From: an uncultured Methylococcaceae bacterium
GTDB lineage: Bacteria > Pseudomonadota > Gammaproteobacteria > Methylococcales > Methylomonadaceae
Assembly: GCA_913056195.1 (NCBI GenBank)
Contig: CAJXMF010000033.1
Coordinates: 1-35,234 of the forward strand
DNA: 35,234 bases
Direction: 5' to 3'
The notes below the pieces were generated by a model. The model searched no databases. It saw only the letters and a program-made list of their open reading frames with translations, and was not told the origin of the DNA. Numbering within the stretch: position 1 is the first letter of the stretch; the number at the start of each line of letters is the position of its first letter. Made by a program: the position numbers and the translations under genes. Positions 16,756 through 26,417 of the stretch are shown here, in pieces.

Positions 16756-17646
16756 ATGGACTCAAAAGTTATTCCGTTAGCCGTTGTAGACAATAAAGCG
16801 CTGGATTCTGCGCAAGCCGCTAATTTAAAACATTTCGACATCAGCAGCGCGCTACAGACCACGTTGGATTTTAAACAAATCATCACGATCTTCAGCGAAA
16901 AGATTCAAGCGCTGATTCCACATAGTGGCTTTGTCTATCAAAACACCGACTTCAATTTACTGTACAAACAAGGCATTGAAACCCGCTATGCCTGCAATTA
17001 CAGCCTGTCTATCGAGCAGCAGAATCTGGGTGATTTAAAATTAATGCGGCAACAGCAACCGTTTACAGAGCATGATCTGGAACAACTGGAAACACTGCTA
17101 TGCTGCTTGATTTATCCCTTAAAAAACGCCAGCTTATACCAACATGCCATTAACATGGCACATACCGATCCATTGACCCAGCTGCAAAACCGGACGGCAT
17201 TCGATGATGCCATTCGTCGGGAATATAGCCTCAGCCACCGCAATCAGCAGTCGCTGTCGTTGATTTTTATTGATATTGATCACTTTAAACAAATCAATGA
17301 TGTGTATGGTCATCAATGCGGCGACTTCGCGTTGCGCAGCGTCGCCCATTGGATTACAGAATCGGTACGCGACTGTGATATGGTGTTCCGTTACGGCGGT
17401 GAGGAATTTGTGGTCTTGTTGAGCAACACCGGCTTGGGCAAAGCCCGTACCATTGCCGAAAGAATCCGCCTGTCTATTGAACAGCATACCTTAGCCTATG
17501 AAATGCAAACCCTCCGACTGACTGCCAGCATGGGTGTCAGCGCATTATCCGGGAATGAAACGACTGAGGACTTTATTAAGCGCGCCGATGAAGCCATGTA
17601 TCAAGCTAAAAAGACAGGTCGTAACCGCGTGCTGGTCAGGGCATAA
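16756..17646 (+). CDS. Diguanylate cyclase (GGEEF) with N-terminal sensory domain
   Basis: The 296-residue protein makes cyclic-di-GMP from two GTP. The C-terminal GGDEF domain (about 135-296) has DPLTQLQNR at its start, FIDIDHFKQIND, an intact active-site loop GGEEF at 214-218, and a product-inhibition I-site RDCD (R205-D208) exactly five residues before it. The first 125 or so residues look GAF-like, with no membrane segment, so it is probably a cytoplasmic sensor-cyclase. The GAF call rests on position and fold pattern only. A sigma-54-like promoter precedes it. It converges with a large GGDEF-EAL gene 69 bp away. Confidence 0.92.
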   Translation: MDSKVIPLAVVDNKALDSAQAANLKHFDISSALQTTLDFKQIITIFSEKIQALIPHSGFVYQNTDFNLLYKQGIETRYACNYSLSIEQQNLGDLKLMRQQQPFTEHDLEQLETLLCCLIYPLKNASLYQHAINMAHTDPLTQLQNRTAFDDAIRREYSLSHRNQQSLSLIFIDIDHFKQINDVYGHQCGDFALRSVAHWITESVRDCDMVFRYGGEEFVVLLSNTGLGKARTIAERIRLSIEQHTLAYEMQTLRLTASMGVSALSGNETTEDFIKRADEAMYQAKKTGRNRVLVRA

Positions 17647-17715
17647 AATCGGTCGGGGTTTCCCGGCTCAGTTTTGCTTATTGTTTAACAATGGCACCCG
17701 CTTGCTTATAGTGCG

Positions 17716-20700
17716 CTACGCCATGATATATTGAGTAAAGGCTTCAACCGGCAACGGTTTGCTGAAATAATAACCCTGAAAAACTTCGCAGCCACGGACT
17801 TCCAGAAATTCCTTCTGGCCTTTATCTTCTACCCCTTCGGCCACAATTTCTAACCGCAGGTTGTTAGCCATCTGGATAATCGTTTCGACAATTACCGCAT
17901 CGTTCGGGTCTATTAGAATATCACGTACAAAACTTTGATCGATTTTGAGCTGATCCAGTGGCAGTGATTTTAAATAGGCCAGAGAAGAATAACCGGTACC
18001 AAAGTCATCAATAGATATTTTCACCCCGATTTCTTTTAAGGCACGCATTTTTTCGACTGTTTCATTGATATTTTTAAGCAATATACCTTCCGTGAGCTCA
18101 ATAAATAAGGTCGAAGGTTGAATACCGGAGCGTTCTATCGCCTGCCGCACACTTTCCACAAAATAGTCTTGAGAAAATTGCCGGGCGCTGACATTCACGG
18201 CGACATGATCCAATAAAATTCCGCGCTCTGACCACTGTCTTAAATGTTGACAGGCTTGATTGAGCACCCATTCGCCGATTTCGATAATTAATCCGGTTTC
18301 TTCGGCTAAGGGAATAAATTGCGCCGGTGAAATAACGCCTTTTTCAGCATGCTGCCAACGAATCAATGCTTCGGCACTATGCACCTTGCCATCCTTGTCG
18401 AGTTGTGGCTGATACACCAAAGTGAAATTATTTTGTTTTATAGCCCTGCGTAACTCCTTCTCCAAATAAAGCCTTTCATCAGCTTGCTGCTGCATGGTGA
18501 TGTGGTAAAAACACACGGCATTGCGCCCCTGTGCCTTGGCCGCATACATAGCCTTGTCTGCCTGCTGTAATATCTCGTTTGCCGACACACTTCCTTCCGG
18601 AAAAACACTGATCCCAAAGCTCGATGAACAAATATGTTCATACTCGCCCATTAAATACGGTTGTTCCAATACTTTACGGATTTTTTCAGCCACTTTATGC
18701 GCGGCCTCATGAATCTGCTCCAGTAATTCTGTATGCGGGCGAATCAATATCACAAACTCATCGCCACCTAAACGCGCCGCCAGGTCTTCATCGCGTAATA
18801 CCGACTGAATTCTGCTGGCCACCTGTTTGAGTAATGCATCGCCAACATGGTGACCCAGGGAATCATTTAAAACCTTGAACCGATCCAGATCCATAAAAAT
18901 CACAGCGCCATAAAGGTTATTCCGTTTGGCAATGCTGATTTCGGTTTGCAGTTGATTTAACAAAAGGCGCCGGTTCGCCAACCCCGTCAACGCATCATAA
19001 AATGCGAGTTGGGTAATCTCCTGTTCCGATTTTTTTTGTTCCGTGATATCGCGAATACTGATTAACACCAACTGCTCACCCAATGAAGGCAGCAATGTCA
19101 TCGTAATAGCACATAAAATTTTCTCACCTGCCTTATTGAGATGAGTCCATTCAAACTCAACCTGTCCCTGTTTGCTGGCTTGAGCCATTTTTTCCTGCGC
19201 CATCTGCAAACTGGGCTCTCCATTATCCTGAAACTGGGGCGAAAAGCTCATAGGATCAAGCCTTTCCAAGCCTTGCTCGGGTAATCCAAATAAATGCAAT
19301 GCTTTGGCATTCGCTTCGACAATTTTAAAGCGGTCAATATCGAAAACAATCAAGGCGTCAAAGCTGCTTTCAAATAAGGCTCGGTATTTGCGTTCCTTAA
19401 AACGCAACTCGTCTTCAATGTCATAATATGCGGTAACATCAACCATCACGCCCATAAAACGACTCACATTGCCGTTAGCCGCCTTTTCCACCGTAACGAT
19501 ATCCCTGATCCAGACGATATGCCCTTTTTTATGCAGCATACGATAATCGATTTGATAACTTTTTCTGGCTTTACTCTGTTCCTGGCAAAATGCTGGCGCC
19601 CATTTCCGATCGTCTGGGTGCATGTTTTTTAACCAAAAATCATGTTCCAGCCATTTTTCGGGTGGATATCCCAAAATAGTTTTAACCTGATCACTGACAA
19701 AGGTAAATTGAAAGGTTTCCGCGTCTGCCTGCCAAAAAACCGCCTGTTGTGATTGAATCAACGCCCGAAACTTTTGTTCACTTTCAGCCAGTTCCCGCGT
19801 GCGCGCTTCAACCTGTTGCTCAGTACGCAGGGTACGTCCTGTCAGCATCAACACACCCGCAGTCACTAATGTCGCGAAGATAAAACCAATAATAACCAGG
19901 CTGTAAAAATAACTGTGTACCGATTCGACAAAAGATGGTGCGGGAAAATAGGAAAGAGTCCAGGTTTGATTGGCAATCTGAATCGTATCTTTTATTTTAA
20001 AGCCACGTAACACTTTCAGGGCTTCAGGTGTATAGTTCTGATAAATAACCTGGCCTTTTCGTGAAATCTGCACAAAAAGCTTAAGCGTTGGCCACTGCGT
20101 AAAAAAATCGCTCAGCATGTCATCGATCACTGAAACCGTTGCAACGACACCTAAGAACGCATCACGCCTCTGCGCTACAGTTTTTAGTGTATAGCCCTTA
20201 ACATAAACCGGTGCATAAAATATGAGGCCCGCTTTAGATTGCTTTGTTTGCACAAGATTAACGGGTGCTGCGGCCTGTATTTTTCCGGAATCACACGCTT
20301 CATACAGTACTTTTTGTGCAGCCGGGTATGACGCCACATCATACCCCCTGGCGGCTAGATTATTTTCGACCGGGTAAAGATAGCGAATCGCATAATACGC
20401 ATTCCTGTCTGCCGCCACTACAGGCGGCCCGAATTGACGCCATTCCGTAATTTTGTGATTTAGCTCGTGTTCAAATTGTGACCTTTTATACGCGGGAACT
20501 TTTTCAATCCATTCAAATGCACGAATATAAGCATTTTTTGCCAACAAAGGTTTAACCAAAGCAGTAAAGTTCTGCGCGGACACATCAGGTACACTATCAA
20601 AAAAGTTTTTGACAAATTCGGTCAGCGCTTGCTGGTCAGAAAAATTCCTTCGCAATAGCGTAGAAACGCGCGCACTGTTTTTCTGAAACACGGCAAACAG

Positions 20701-21372
20701 GCGTTTTTGTTCGAGGGCTGTGCCGACTTGAAAAAAAGAAATCAAGAGAACACTGAGCATTAACAGCGGCCATGCGACCAATCTAACGCGCTGCCGCCAG
20801 ATGGCTTTAGGCCGGCCAATCCAGCAAAGCAACAGCGGGGTAAAGACCATAACCCCTAAACTATCACCCACCCACCAGGTCACACACAAATCAGTCACAT
20901 CTTGCCAGGGGATGGATTTAAACATCACCAACACAACAGCGCCAAAAACAGGCGCAATAGTGCAACTGAGTATTCCTCCGGCCAAAAAGATCAGGATACT
21001 TTGATCGTCCAGCAGCGGACTATTTCGGCCATTGAAATATTCAATCCCACGCACACCCACAACAGCCTGCACGCTACTCCCAAGCGTACTTAACAAGGCT
21101 ATCGCCAAATTTTCGTTAAAACCGACCACATCGACACTAAAAGACAACCAGTCGGCAAAAAAAATGCCCAGCACTAAACCAGGCAAAATTTTACTGCGAT
21201 AAACCCATACCGCCGCCAACGCCAGCCCGGCCGCCGGCCAAAAGGGACTCACATACCCTGACAGCAATGTCATGTCCATACTAAAAGAAGCCAGTATGAT
21301 ATACCCTGCAGCGACAGCAATATTTCGGATAACCCATTGATACAGAATCGGTAATGTTGACAATTTCATCAT
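17716..21372 (-). CDS. MASE1-CHASE-PAS-PAS-GGDEF-EAL membrane protein
   Basis: The 1218-residue protein joins sensing to cyclic-di-GMP turnover. The order is: a multi-pass MASE1-type membrane region (about 10-220), a periplasmic CHASE domain (about 225-450, with ALEQKRL and AYIRAFEWIEKVP), a further membrane helix (about 485-510), two PAS/PAC regions (about 530-780), GGDEF and EAL. The cyclase loop GGDEF is intact at 869-873, with an I-site RDED five residues before it. EAL is intact at 1001-1003, and DDFGTGYSSL in the phosphodiesterase loop is complete. Both activities are therefore possible; which dominates cannot be read. The start has two adjacent ATGs and a weak ribosome binding site. 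It appears to be transcribed alone, about 200 bp beyond fsa. Confidence 0.94.
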   Translation of the reverse strand: MMKLSTLPILYQWVIRNIAVAAGYIILASFSMDMTLLSGYVSPFWPAAGLALAAVWVYRSKILPGLVLGIFFADWLSFSVDVVGFNENLAIALLSTLGSSVQAVVGVRGIEYFNGRNSPLLDDQSILIFLAGGILSCTIAPVFGAVVLVMFKSIPWQDVTDLCVTWWVGDSLGVMVFTPLLLCWIGRPKAIWRQRVRLVAWPLLMLSVLLISFFQVGTALEQKRLFAVFQKNSARVSTLLRRNFSDQQALTEFVKNFFDSVPDVSAQNFTALVKPLLAKNAYIRAFEWIEKVPAYKRSQFEHELNHKITEWRQFGPPVVAADRNAYYAIRYLYPVENNLAARGYDVASYPAAQKVLYEACDSGKIQAAAPVNLVQTKQSKAGLIFYAPVYVKGYTLKTVAQRRDAFLGVVATVSVIDDMLSDFFTQWPTLKLFVQISRKGQVIYQNYTPEALKVLRGFKIKDTIQIANQTWTLSYFPAPSFVESVHSYFYSLVIIGFIFATLVTAGVLMLTGRTLRTEQQVEARTRELAESEQKFRALIQSQQAVFWQADAETFQFTFVSDQVKTILGYPPEKWLEHDFWLKNMHPDDRKWAPAFCQEQSKARKSYQIDYRMLHKKGHIVWIRDIVTVEKAANGNVSRFMGVMVDVTAYYDIEDELRFKERKYRALFESSFDALIVFDIDRFKIVEANAKALHLFGLPEQGLERLDPMSFSPQFQDNGEPSLQMAQEKMAQASKQGQVEFEWTHLNKAGEKILCAITMTLLPSLGEQLVLISIRDITEQKKSEQEITQLAFYDALTGLANRRLLLNQLQTEISIAKRNNLYGAVIFMDLDRFKVLNDSLGHHVGDALLKQVASRIQSVLRDEDLAARLGGDEFVILIRPHTELLEQIHEAAHKVAEKIRKVLEQPYLMGEYEHICSSSFGISVFPEGSVSANEILQQADKAMYAAKAQGRNAVCFYHITMQQQADERLYLEKELRRAIKQNNFTLVYQPQLDKDGKVHSAEALIRWQHAEKGVISPAQFIPLAEETGLIIEIGEWVLNQACQHLRQWSERGILLDHVAVNVSARQFSQDYFVESVRQAIERSGIQPSTLFIELTEGILLKNINETVEKMRALKEIGVKISIDDFGTGYSSLAYLKSLPLDQLKIDQSFVRDILIDPNDAVIVETIIQMANNLRLEIVAEGVEDKGQKEFLEVRGCEVFQGYYFSKPLPVEAFTQYIMA

Positions 21373-21425
21373 TCAAGGCAATTGTGGATTATTTTTTAGT
21401 TTATTCAGTTCATTGGCAGTACATA

Positions 21426-21512
21426 AATATTCAGAACTCCTTGCTATTTGACACCTTCATCCCAGCCTTCTTGCAAAGGAAGAAGGCGAAATTGAGAGGG
21501 GCTCTGAATATT
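21426..21512. repeat. Nested inverted-repeat element between fsa and the GGDEF-EAL gene
   Basis: AATATTCAGA (21426-21435) and its exact complement TCTGAATATT (21503-21512) bound 87 bp. Inside, GCCTTCTT (21465-21472) pairs perfectly with AAGAAGGC (21480-21487) around a seven-base loop. The outer arm pairing continues imperfectly inward. No T-run follows on either strand. It could be a small MITE-like element, a structured leader of the GGDEF-EAL mRNA, or a small RNA; none is proven. Confidence 0.6.
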
Positions 21513-21573
21513 CAGGGTTCAGTAAGTATAGATCAGATTTTGCATAATCGCGCTGCTCGCCGATTAACAACGC

Positions 21574-22248
21574 TTAACTTTGAAATGATTTTTTATCGCC
21601 AAACGTATGCTGCCAATCCTGATCAAATTGCTTGATGGCCGCCTCTATCCCCGCGTGGTCTAGAAAGCCGGTCGCTACATCCAAAGGCAAAGTGATGGCA
21701 GCTATGCCCGTCTGAATCACAGCCATCGCCTGGTGAATACTTTTAAAACTGGCGGCTAGAATTTTGCACTCAGGCCGATGCGTTTGTAGCAATTGTTGTA
21801 AATCTCCGACCATTTCAACGCCATCTGCACCGCCTGCTTCAATGCGATTGATATACGGTGCCAGATAGTCCGCGCCCGCTAACGCCCCCATAAAGCCCTG
21901 TTGGAGGGTATAAATTGCTGTTGCCAAAACGGGAATATTATTGGCGCTGAGGTGACGAATCGCCGCCAGACCGATTTCATTCGCCGGAATTTTGACCACG
22001 ATATCGTAGGGCAAAGCGTTTAATTGTTTCGCCTCATCCACAATATCTTCGACCGTTTGACTGACGACTTGCACATGAAAACGTGCCTCAGGCCCCATGA
22101 CCTGCGTGACTTTTTCAAGCAGTGCATTCACACCACACCCTGATCGTGCCAGAATCGAGGGATTGGTCGTTATTCCTGTTAGCGGTAGAAACTGTTGAAA
22201 ATGGGTGATTTGCGCCACATCGGCGCTATCCAGGTAAAGTTCAAACAT
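21574..22248 (-). CDS. fsa: Fructose-6-phosphate aldolase (FSA/TalC family)
   Basis: The 224-residue protein closely follows E. coli FSA along its length (ELYLDSADV, GITTNPSI, ADYLAPYINRI, ILAASFK, ITLPLDVA). The Schiff-base lysine is Lys86 in IVVKIP. Gln60 and Tyr132 occupy the positions (Gln59 and Tyr131 in E. coli numbering) that mark fructose-6-phosphate aldolase rather than transaldolase. It would cleave fructose 6-phosphate to dihydroxyacetone and glyceraldehyde 3-phosphate, or run in reverse. The ATG has no clear ribosome binding site. It lies 57 bp after rapA on the same strand and may share its transcript. In a methylotroph it could link to formaldehyde-derived hexose phosphates, which is inference. 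Confidence 0.9.
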   Translation of the reverse strand: MFELYLDSADVAQITHFQQFLPLTGITTNPSILARSGCGVNALLEKVTQVMGPEARFHVQVVSQTVEDIVDEAKQLNALPYDIVVKIPANEIGLAAIRHLSANNIPVLATAIYTLQQGFMGALAGADYLAPYINRIEAGGADGVEMVGDLQQLLQTHRPECKILAASFKSIHQAMAVIQTGIAAITLPLDVATGFLDHAGIEAAIKQFDQDWQHTFGDKKSFQS

Positions 22249-22305
22249 GATTTAGTTAGACAATAAGTTGTATGTATGGAAAATGCGCCAGGAACACATG
22301 CAGCA

Positions 22306-25077
22306 TTATTTTGTAATCACAAAACGAACCGCGTCGAGTTTCAGTTGTGTCTGCTGAAGATTATCATGCCCTAACAGGGCGAGCTCTTTGAGCTGTTCAA
22401 TTTCGTCTTGTTTAATGCCAGGATTCACTTGCTTCAAGCGTGTCAGTCGTTTGATTTCCGCCCGATAGGCCAGCAATAATTGTTGACAACTGTTTTCAAT
22501 CAATGCCTGCATTTTGGATTCTGCCGTCTGTTCTGCCAGCCTTATCATGGCATTGATGACATCACGTTGATGATTCAAAAACTGGGTAATCTGTTGCTTA
22601 TCAAAACGGTCACCGGTATCTATCATACTGTGATGACTGATGTCGTCGCTGCGGTCATGCTGCGTCTGATCGATTAAAATCCGAATCGGTGTTGGCGGTA
22701 AAAAACGGTTGATTTGCAATACCGGCGGTGCGCTACATTCGACGACAAACAACATCTCCAGCAAAAATTGCCCACCTTTTAACGCGGGATGTTGAATCAC
22801 GGCCACCGAGGCATTGCCGGTATCACTGGACAACACTTGATCCATTGCCGCCATCACCATGGGATGCTCATCGGTCAAAAACTGCATATCTTCACGCGCC
22901 AACGCAATGTCGCGATTGATCGTGACGGTAACGCCATCGTCTTCCAAGCCTGGAAAATGGGCATCCCGCCTATTTTCAGTCGGCTTCAGGATATAACAAT
23001 CGGCAGAATGAAATTCGCTATTGACGCCATAACACTCAAAAACCTGTTCCATATAAGGCCACAAATCACTCTTAAGCTCGCGTTTATTCACTTCATCGAT
23101 TAAATGCCGAGCCTGTTCGGGACGGCATGAATTCAATTCCAGCAAGGGATCGCGGCCCTTATGTAATTGTTCCTCCACCTGCTTCAGTATCTGCTTCGTT
23201 TTGCTGATCAGTCCATTGATGTACACACTGTTGTCGGGGGCTCTCATCGCCTGCTGGCGTTCTGTCTGCACCTGTTGCAACACTTGGTCGGCACCGTTGC
23301 AGTTATGCTGAAAGGCATTCAAGCCCTCGTGATACCAGCGAAACAAAACATGCTGCGGGCTGTTTTCAATATATGGAATATGGATTTGAATCACATCGGT
23401 CTGGCCAATACGATCCAGACGACCGATGCGCTGCTGTAATAGATCGGGATTGTCGGGTAAGTCATACAACAACAGATGATGCACAAACTGGAAATTTCGA
23501 CCTTCGCTGCCGATTTCCGAACACAGCAGTATCGTGGCCGCCGATTCCGGGTCAGCAAAATAAGCGGCCGCTCGATCGCGCTCGACAATGCGCATACCCT
23601 CATGAAAAACGGCGGCGGCAATGCCGTGTTTTTCCCGCAACCATTTTTCCAGCGCGACCACTGTCTCCGCCTTGTGGCAAATCAGCAAGGCTTTTTCAGA
23701 TCCCAGTTGTTTGATTTTATCCAGCAGCCACTGTTGATAAACCGCTTCTGGCATGTCGCCGTTCGCCACCAACGGATAAGCATGACATTGCCGATCGGGA
23801 AAGCCTTTGACCGTCTGTCTGGAATTGCGAAACAAAATACGGCCGGTGCCGTGTTGATCGAGCAATAATTGTATCAATTCATCCCGCACCGCCCTGATAT
23901 CATCGGCCTGATTCACCTGTACCAGCAATGTCTCAGCATGATCATGACGAATAAGGTCTTCCAGCATGCTAATTTCAGCTGCCGTCAAAGGGCTATCGGA
24001 CAATAGCCGGTAGGTAATTTCAGCAACCGGTTTATACTGTTTCTGTTCCGCCTGAAACGCCTCAAAATCATAAAACCGGTCTGGATCTAATAATCTCAAA
24101 CGGGCAAAATGACTCTTTGTCCCCATCTGTTCCGGCGTCGCCGTCAGTAAAACCAGGCCGGGCGTAGCTAAGGCAAGATTTTCAACAAAACGATATTCAG
24201 CGCTCGGCTGCTGCTCGTCCCATTCGATATGATGGGCTTCATCAATCACCACCATATCCCAGCCCGCCTCCAGAACCTGTTGTTGTCGCTTAAGATGTTG
24301 CGCCAGAAAACTCTGACCGCATAACACGAGCTGTTCGGTTAAAAAGGGATTGTCATCCGCATCGGCGGCAGCCTGGCAACGTTCTTCATCAAATAAGCTG
24401 AAACGTAAATTAAAGCGCCGGATCATTTCAACCAGCCATTGATGCAACAAGGCATCCGGCACGATAACCAGAATACGCTGGCTCAAGCCATTAAGCAGAC
24501 GGTGATGCATAATCAGCCCGGCTTCAATGGTTTTACCTAAACCAACTTCATCGGCCAACATAACCCGGGGTTGAACCCGATTGGCGGCCTCATGGGCAAT
24601 ATAAATCTGATGTGGAATCAATGCCGCTCGCGCGCCTTGCAAACCTTTAACCGCTGACTGCTGAAACGCTTCCTGCCGCCGCCAGGTTTCATAGCGCAAT
24701 TGAAACCAGGTGGGCGGATCGAATTGACCACTGAACAGGCGATCTTGCGGCTTGTTAAACTGAATATGAGGATTCAGGTCCATTTCTTCCAGCGTAACAG
24801 GTTCCCCGTTTTCATTTTTACCGCTATAGACCAAAATACCGTCTTGTTCCTGAACGGCATCAATCCTGATGTTTTCGCCATCGATCGATTCTATGCTATC
24901 ACCTGGCGAAAATTGTACCCGCGTCAACGGCGCATTGGCCCGGGCATAAATACGCCGTTCCCCTGTCGCCAGATACAACACGGTAACCCGATTAAACTCG
25001 ACCTCCAGAATAAGCCCCAAACCTAATTCGGCTTCGGTATTACTCATCCAACGCTGTCCAGGAACCATCGTCGTCAT
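22306..25077 (-). CDS. rapA: RNA polymerase-associated helicase RapA
   Basis: RapA is a Swi2/Snf2 ATPase that binds RNA polymerase and promotes its recycling. The 923-residue protein is slightly shorter than E. coli RapA (968). The N-terminal Tudor-like region begins GQRWMSNTEAELGLG, near-identical in pattern to E. coli. Walker A is DEVGLGKT (176-183) and DEAH is at 279-282. GSEGRNFQF and RIGRLDRIGQ mark helicase motifs V and VI, and the RapA C-terminal domain follows. Met4 (25068) is an alternative start. It sits between trpS (77 bp upstream) and fsa (57 bp downstream), all on the minus strand. Confidence 0.96.
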   Translation of the reverse strand: MTTMVPGQRWMSNTEAELGLGLILEVEFNRVTVLYLATGERRIYARANAPLTRVQFSPGDSIESIDGENIRIDAVQEQDGILVYSGKNENGEPVTLEEMDLNPHIQFNKPQDRLFSGQFDPPTWFQLRYETWRRQEAFQQSAVKGLQGARAALIPHQIYIAHEAANRVQPRVMLADEVGLGKTIEAGLIMHHRLLNGLSQRILVIVPDALLHQWLVEMIRRFNLRFSLFDEERCQAAADADDNPFLTEQLVLCGQSFLAQHLKRQQQVLEAGWDMVVIDEAHHIEWDEQQPSAEYRFVENLALATPGLVLLTATPEQMGTKSHFARLRLLDPDRFYDFEAFQAEQKQYKPVAEITYRLLSDSPLTAAEISMLEDLIRHDHAETLLVQVNQADDIRAVRDELIQLLLDQHGTGRILFRNSRQTVKGFPDRQCHAYPLVANGDMPEAVYQQWLLDKIKQLGSEKALLICHKAETVVALEKWLREKHGIAAAVFHEGMRIVERDRAAAYFADPESAATILLCSEIGSEGRNFQFVHHLLLYDLPDNPDLLQQRIGRLDRIGQTDVIQIHIPYIENSPQHVLFRWYHEGLNAFQHNCNGADQVLQQVQTERQQAMRAPDNSVYINGLISKTKQILKQVEEQLHKGRDPLLELNSCRPEQARHLIDEVNKRELKSDLWPYMEQVFECYGVNSEFHSADCYILKPTENRRDAHFPGLEDDGVTVTINRDIALAREDMQFLTDEHPMVMAAMDQVLSSDTGNASVAVIQHPALKGGQFLLEMLFVVECSAPPVLQINRFLPPTPIRILIDQTQHDRSDDISHHSMIDTGDRFDKQQITQFLNHQRDVINAMIRLAEQTAESKMQALIENSCQQLLLAYRAEIKRLTRLKQVNPGIKQDEIEQLKELALLGHDNLQQTQLKLDAVRFVITK

Positions 25078-25154
25078 TTAACCCAGCCTTGCCAAAGTAA
25101 ATGGTCAAAAGAAAGTTTCAGCAAATCCGCAAGTTTTTGTGTGTGCATAGAATT

Positions 25155-26168
25155 TTAGACGCTGATTTTTGAAATACCGACCGCCTCTCTAAGCTCCTGA
25201 ATAAACGGTGTTGCAATTGCTCGTGCCTTTTGCGCGCCCTCTTGCAACTGCTCTTCAATATGTTCAGGGGCATCCAGCAAGGCCTGATAACGCTCCCGTG
25301 CCGGGGCAATTTCTTCGTTTATTTTTTCAAATAAAATCTTTTTCATTTCGCCCCAGCCAATGCCTTCGGCATAACGATGGCGCATTTCGGCCACTTCAGA
25401 CGCATGCGCAAACGCCTGATAAATCCCAAACAAGGTACAGCCTTCCGGGTCTTTAGGCTCGCCCGGCTCCAGGGAGTTGGTTTTGATTTTATTGATCAAT
25501 TTACGGAACTTTTTCTCATTTTCAAACAACGGAATGGTGTTGTTATAACTTTTACTCATTTTGCGCCCATCCAGCCCCAGCAATGTTGCCGCATTGTCCT
25601 CTACCACAGCTTCCGGCAAGGTAAAATGTTCACCATAAATATGATTAAATCGACTGGCAATATCGCGCGCCATTTCAATATGCTGTATCTGATCTTTGCC
25701 AACCGGTACCTTGTTGGCATTAAACATTAAAATATCGGCCGCCATTAAAATTGGATAACTGAACAGGCCCATGGTGATGCCTTTGTCCGGATCCTTGCCG
25801 CCGGCTTCTTCATTTTCAGCAACGGCGGCTTTATATGCATGCGCCCGATTCATTAAGCCTTTCGCTGTCACACAGGTCAACATCCACGTCAATTCCAGAA
25901 TTTCAGGCACATCTGACTGGCGATAGAATACGGCATTGGAGGTATCTAACCCCAACGCCAGCCAGGTTGCCGCAATTTCCAGACTTGATTGTTTCACCCG
26001 TTCAGGCTCTTGACATTTAATTAAGGCATGATAATCAGCCAGAAAATAAAATGGCCGGACATCATCATCTTTACTCGCGGCAATCGCGGGCCGAATCGCA
26101 CCGGCATAATTGCCTAAATGGGGTGTTCCTGTGGTGGTAATTCCGGTAAGAACGATGGACTTGTTCAT
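25155..26168 (-). CDS. trpS: Tryptophan-tRNA ligase
   Basis: TrpS charges tRNA-Trp. The 337-residue class I synthetase shows the HIGH-type motif PHLGN (16-20), KMSKS at 203-207, and [17 protein letters not shown] of the dimer/substrate region. Length is normal for bacterial TrpS. AAGGA precedes the ATG at a good distance. The 249 bp upstream is shared with the divergent Fic-zeta gene. A small hairpin, TGCGAA (26199-26204) with TTCGCA (26211-26216), lies about 31 bp upstream of the start in the likely leader; I see no leader peptide or T-box. Confidence 0.97.
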   Translation of the reverse strand: MNKSIVLTGITTTGTPHLGNYAGAIRPAIAASKDDDVRPFYFLADYHALIKCQEPERVKQSSLEIAATWLALGLDTSNAVFYRQSDVPEILELTWMLTCVTAKGLMNRAHAYKAAVAENEEAGGKDPDKGITMGLFSYPILMAADILMFNANKVPVGKDQIQHIEMARDIASRFNHIYGEHFTLPEAVVEDNAATLLGLDGRKMSKSYNNTIPLFENEKKFRKLINKIKTNSLEPGEPKDPEGCTLFGIYQAFAHASEVAEMRHRYAEGIGWGEMKKILFEKINEEIAPARERYQALLDAPEHIEEQLQEGAQKARAIATPFIQELREAVGISKISV

Positions 26169-26417
26169 AAATTATCCTTAAATTTTTAAGTTAACTCATG
26201 CGAAAAACAATTCGCAAAATAAAATACTCAGGGAGTTTAACCCCTTGACCACAAACGGACAAATATGCCCGCGTGCTTTTGAGTAAATAGCTGATCTTTA
26301 ACCGGTAATTATAGCCTAAACCGCCCTGCTTCAGACGCTTTGCATTTAAACACGTTCTTCCCACCGGTAGGTTACAATAGCCAGAAAAAACAGGTTACAG
26401 ATTAAGAGGATGACCGC

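Noticed and set aside
17653-17692. Weak inverted repeats between the two convergent cyclic-di-GMP genes as a terminator
   Set aside because: The CGGG/CCCG stem is only 4 bp and followed by a short broken T stretch, and the ATTGTT palindrome has no usable loop.
23373-23868. Plus-strand frames opposite rapA
   Set aside because: Several overlapping frames without motifs, all opposite conserved RapA helicase sequence.
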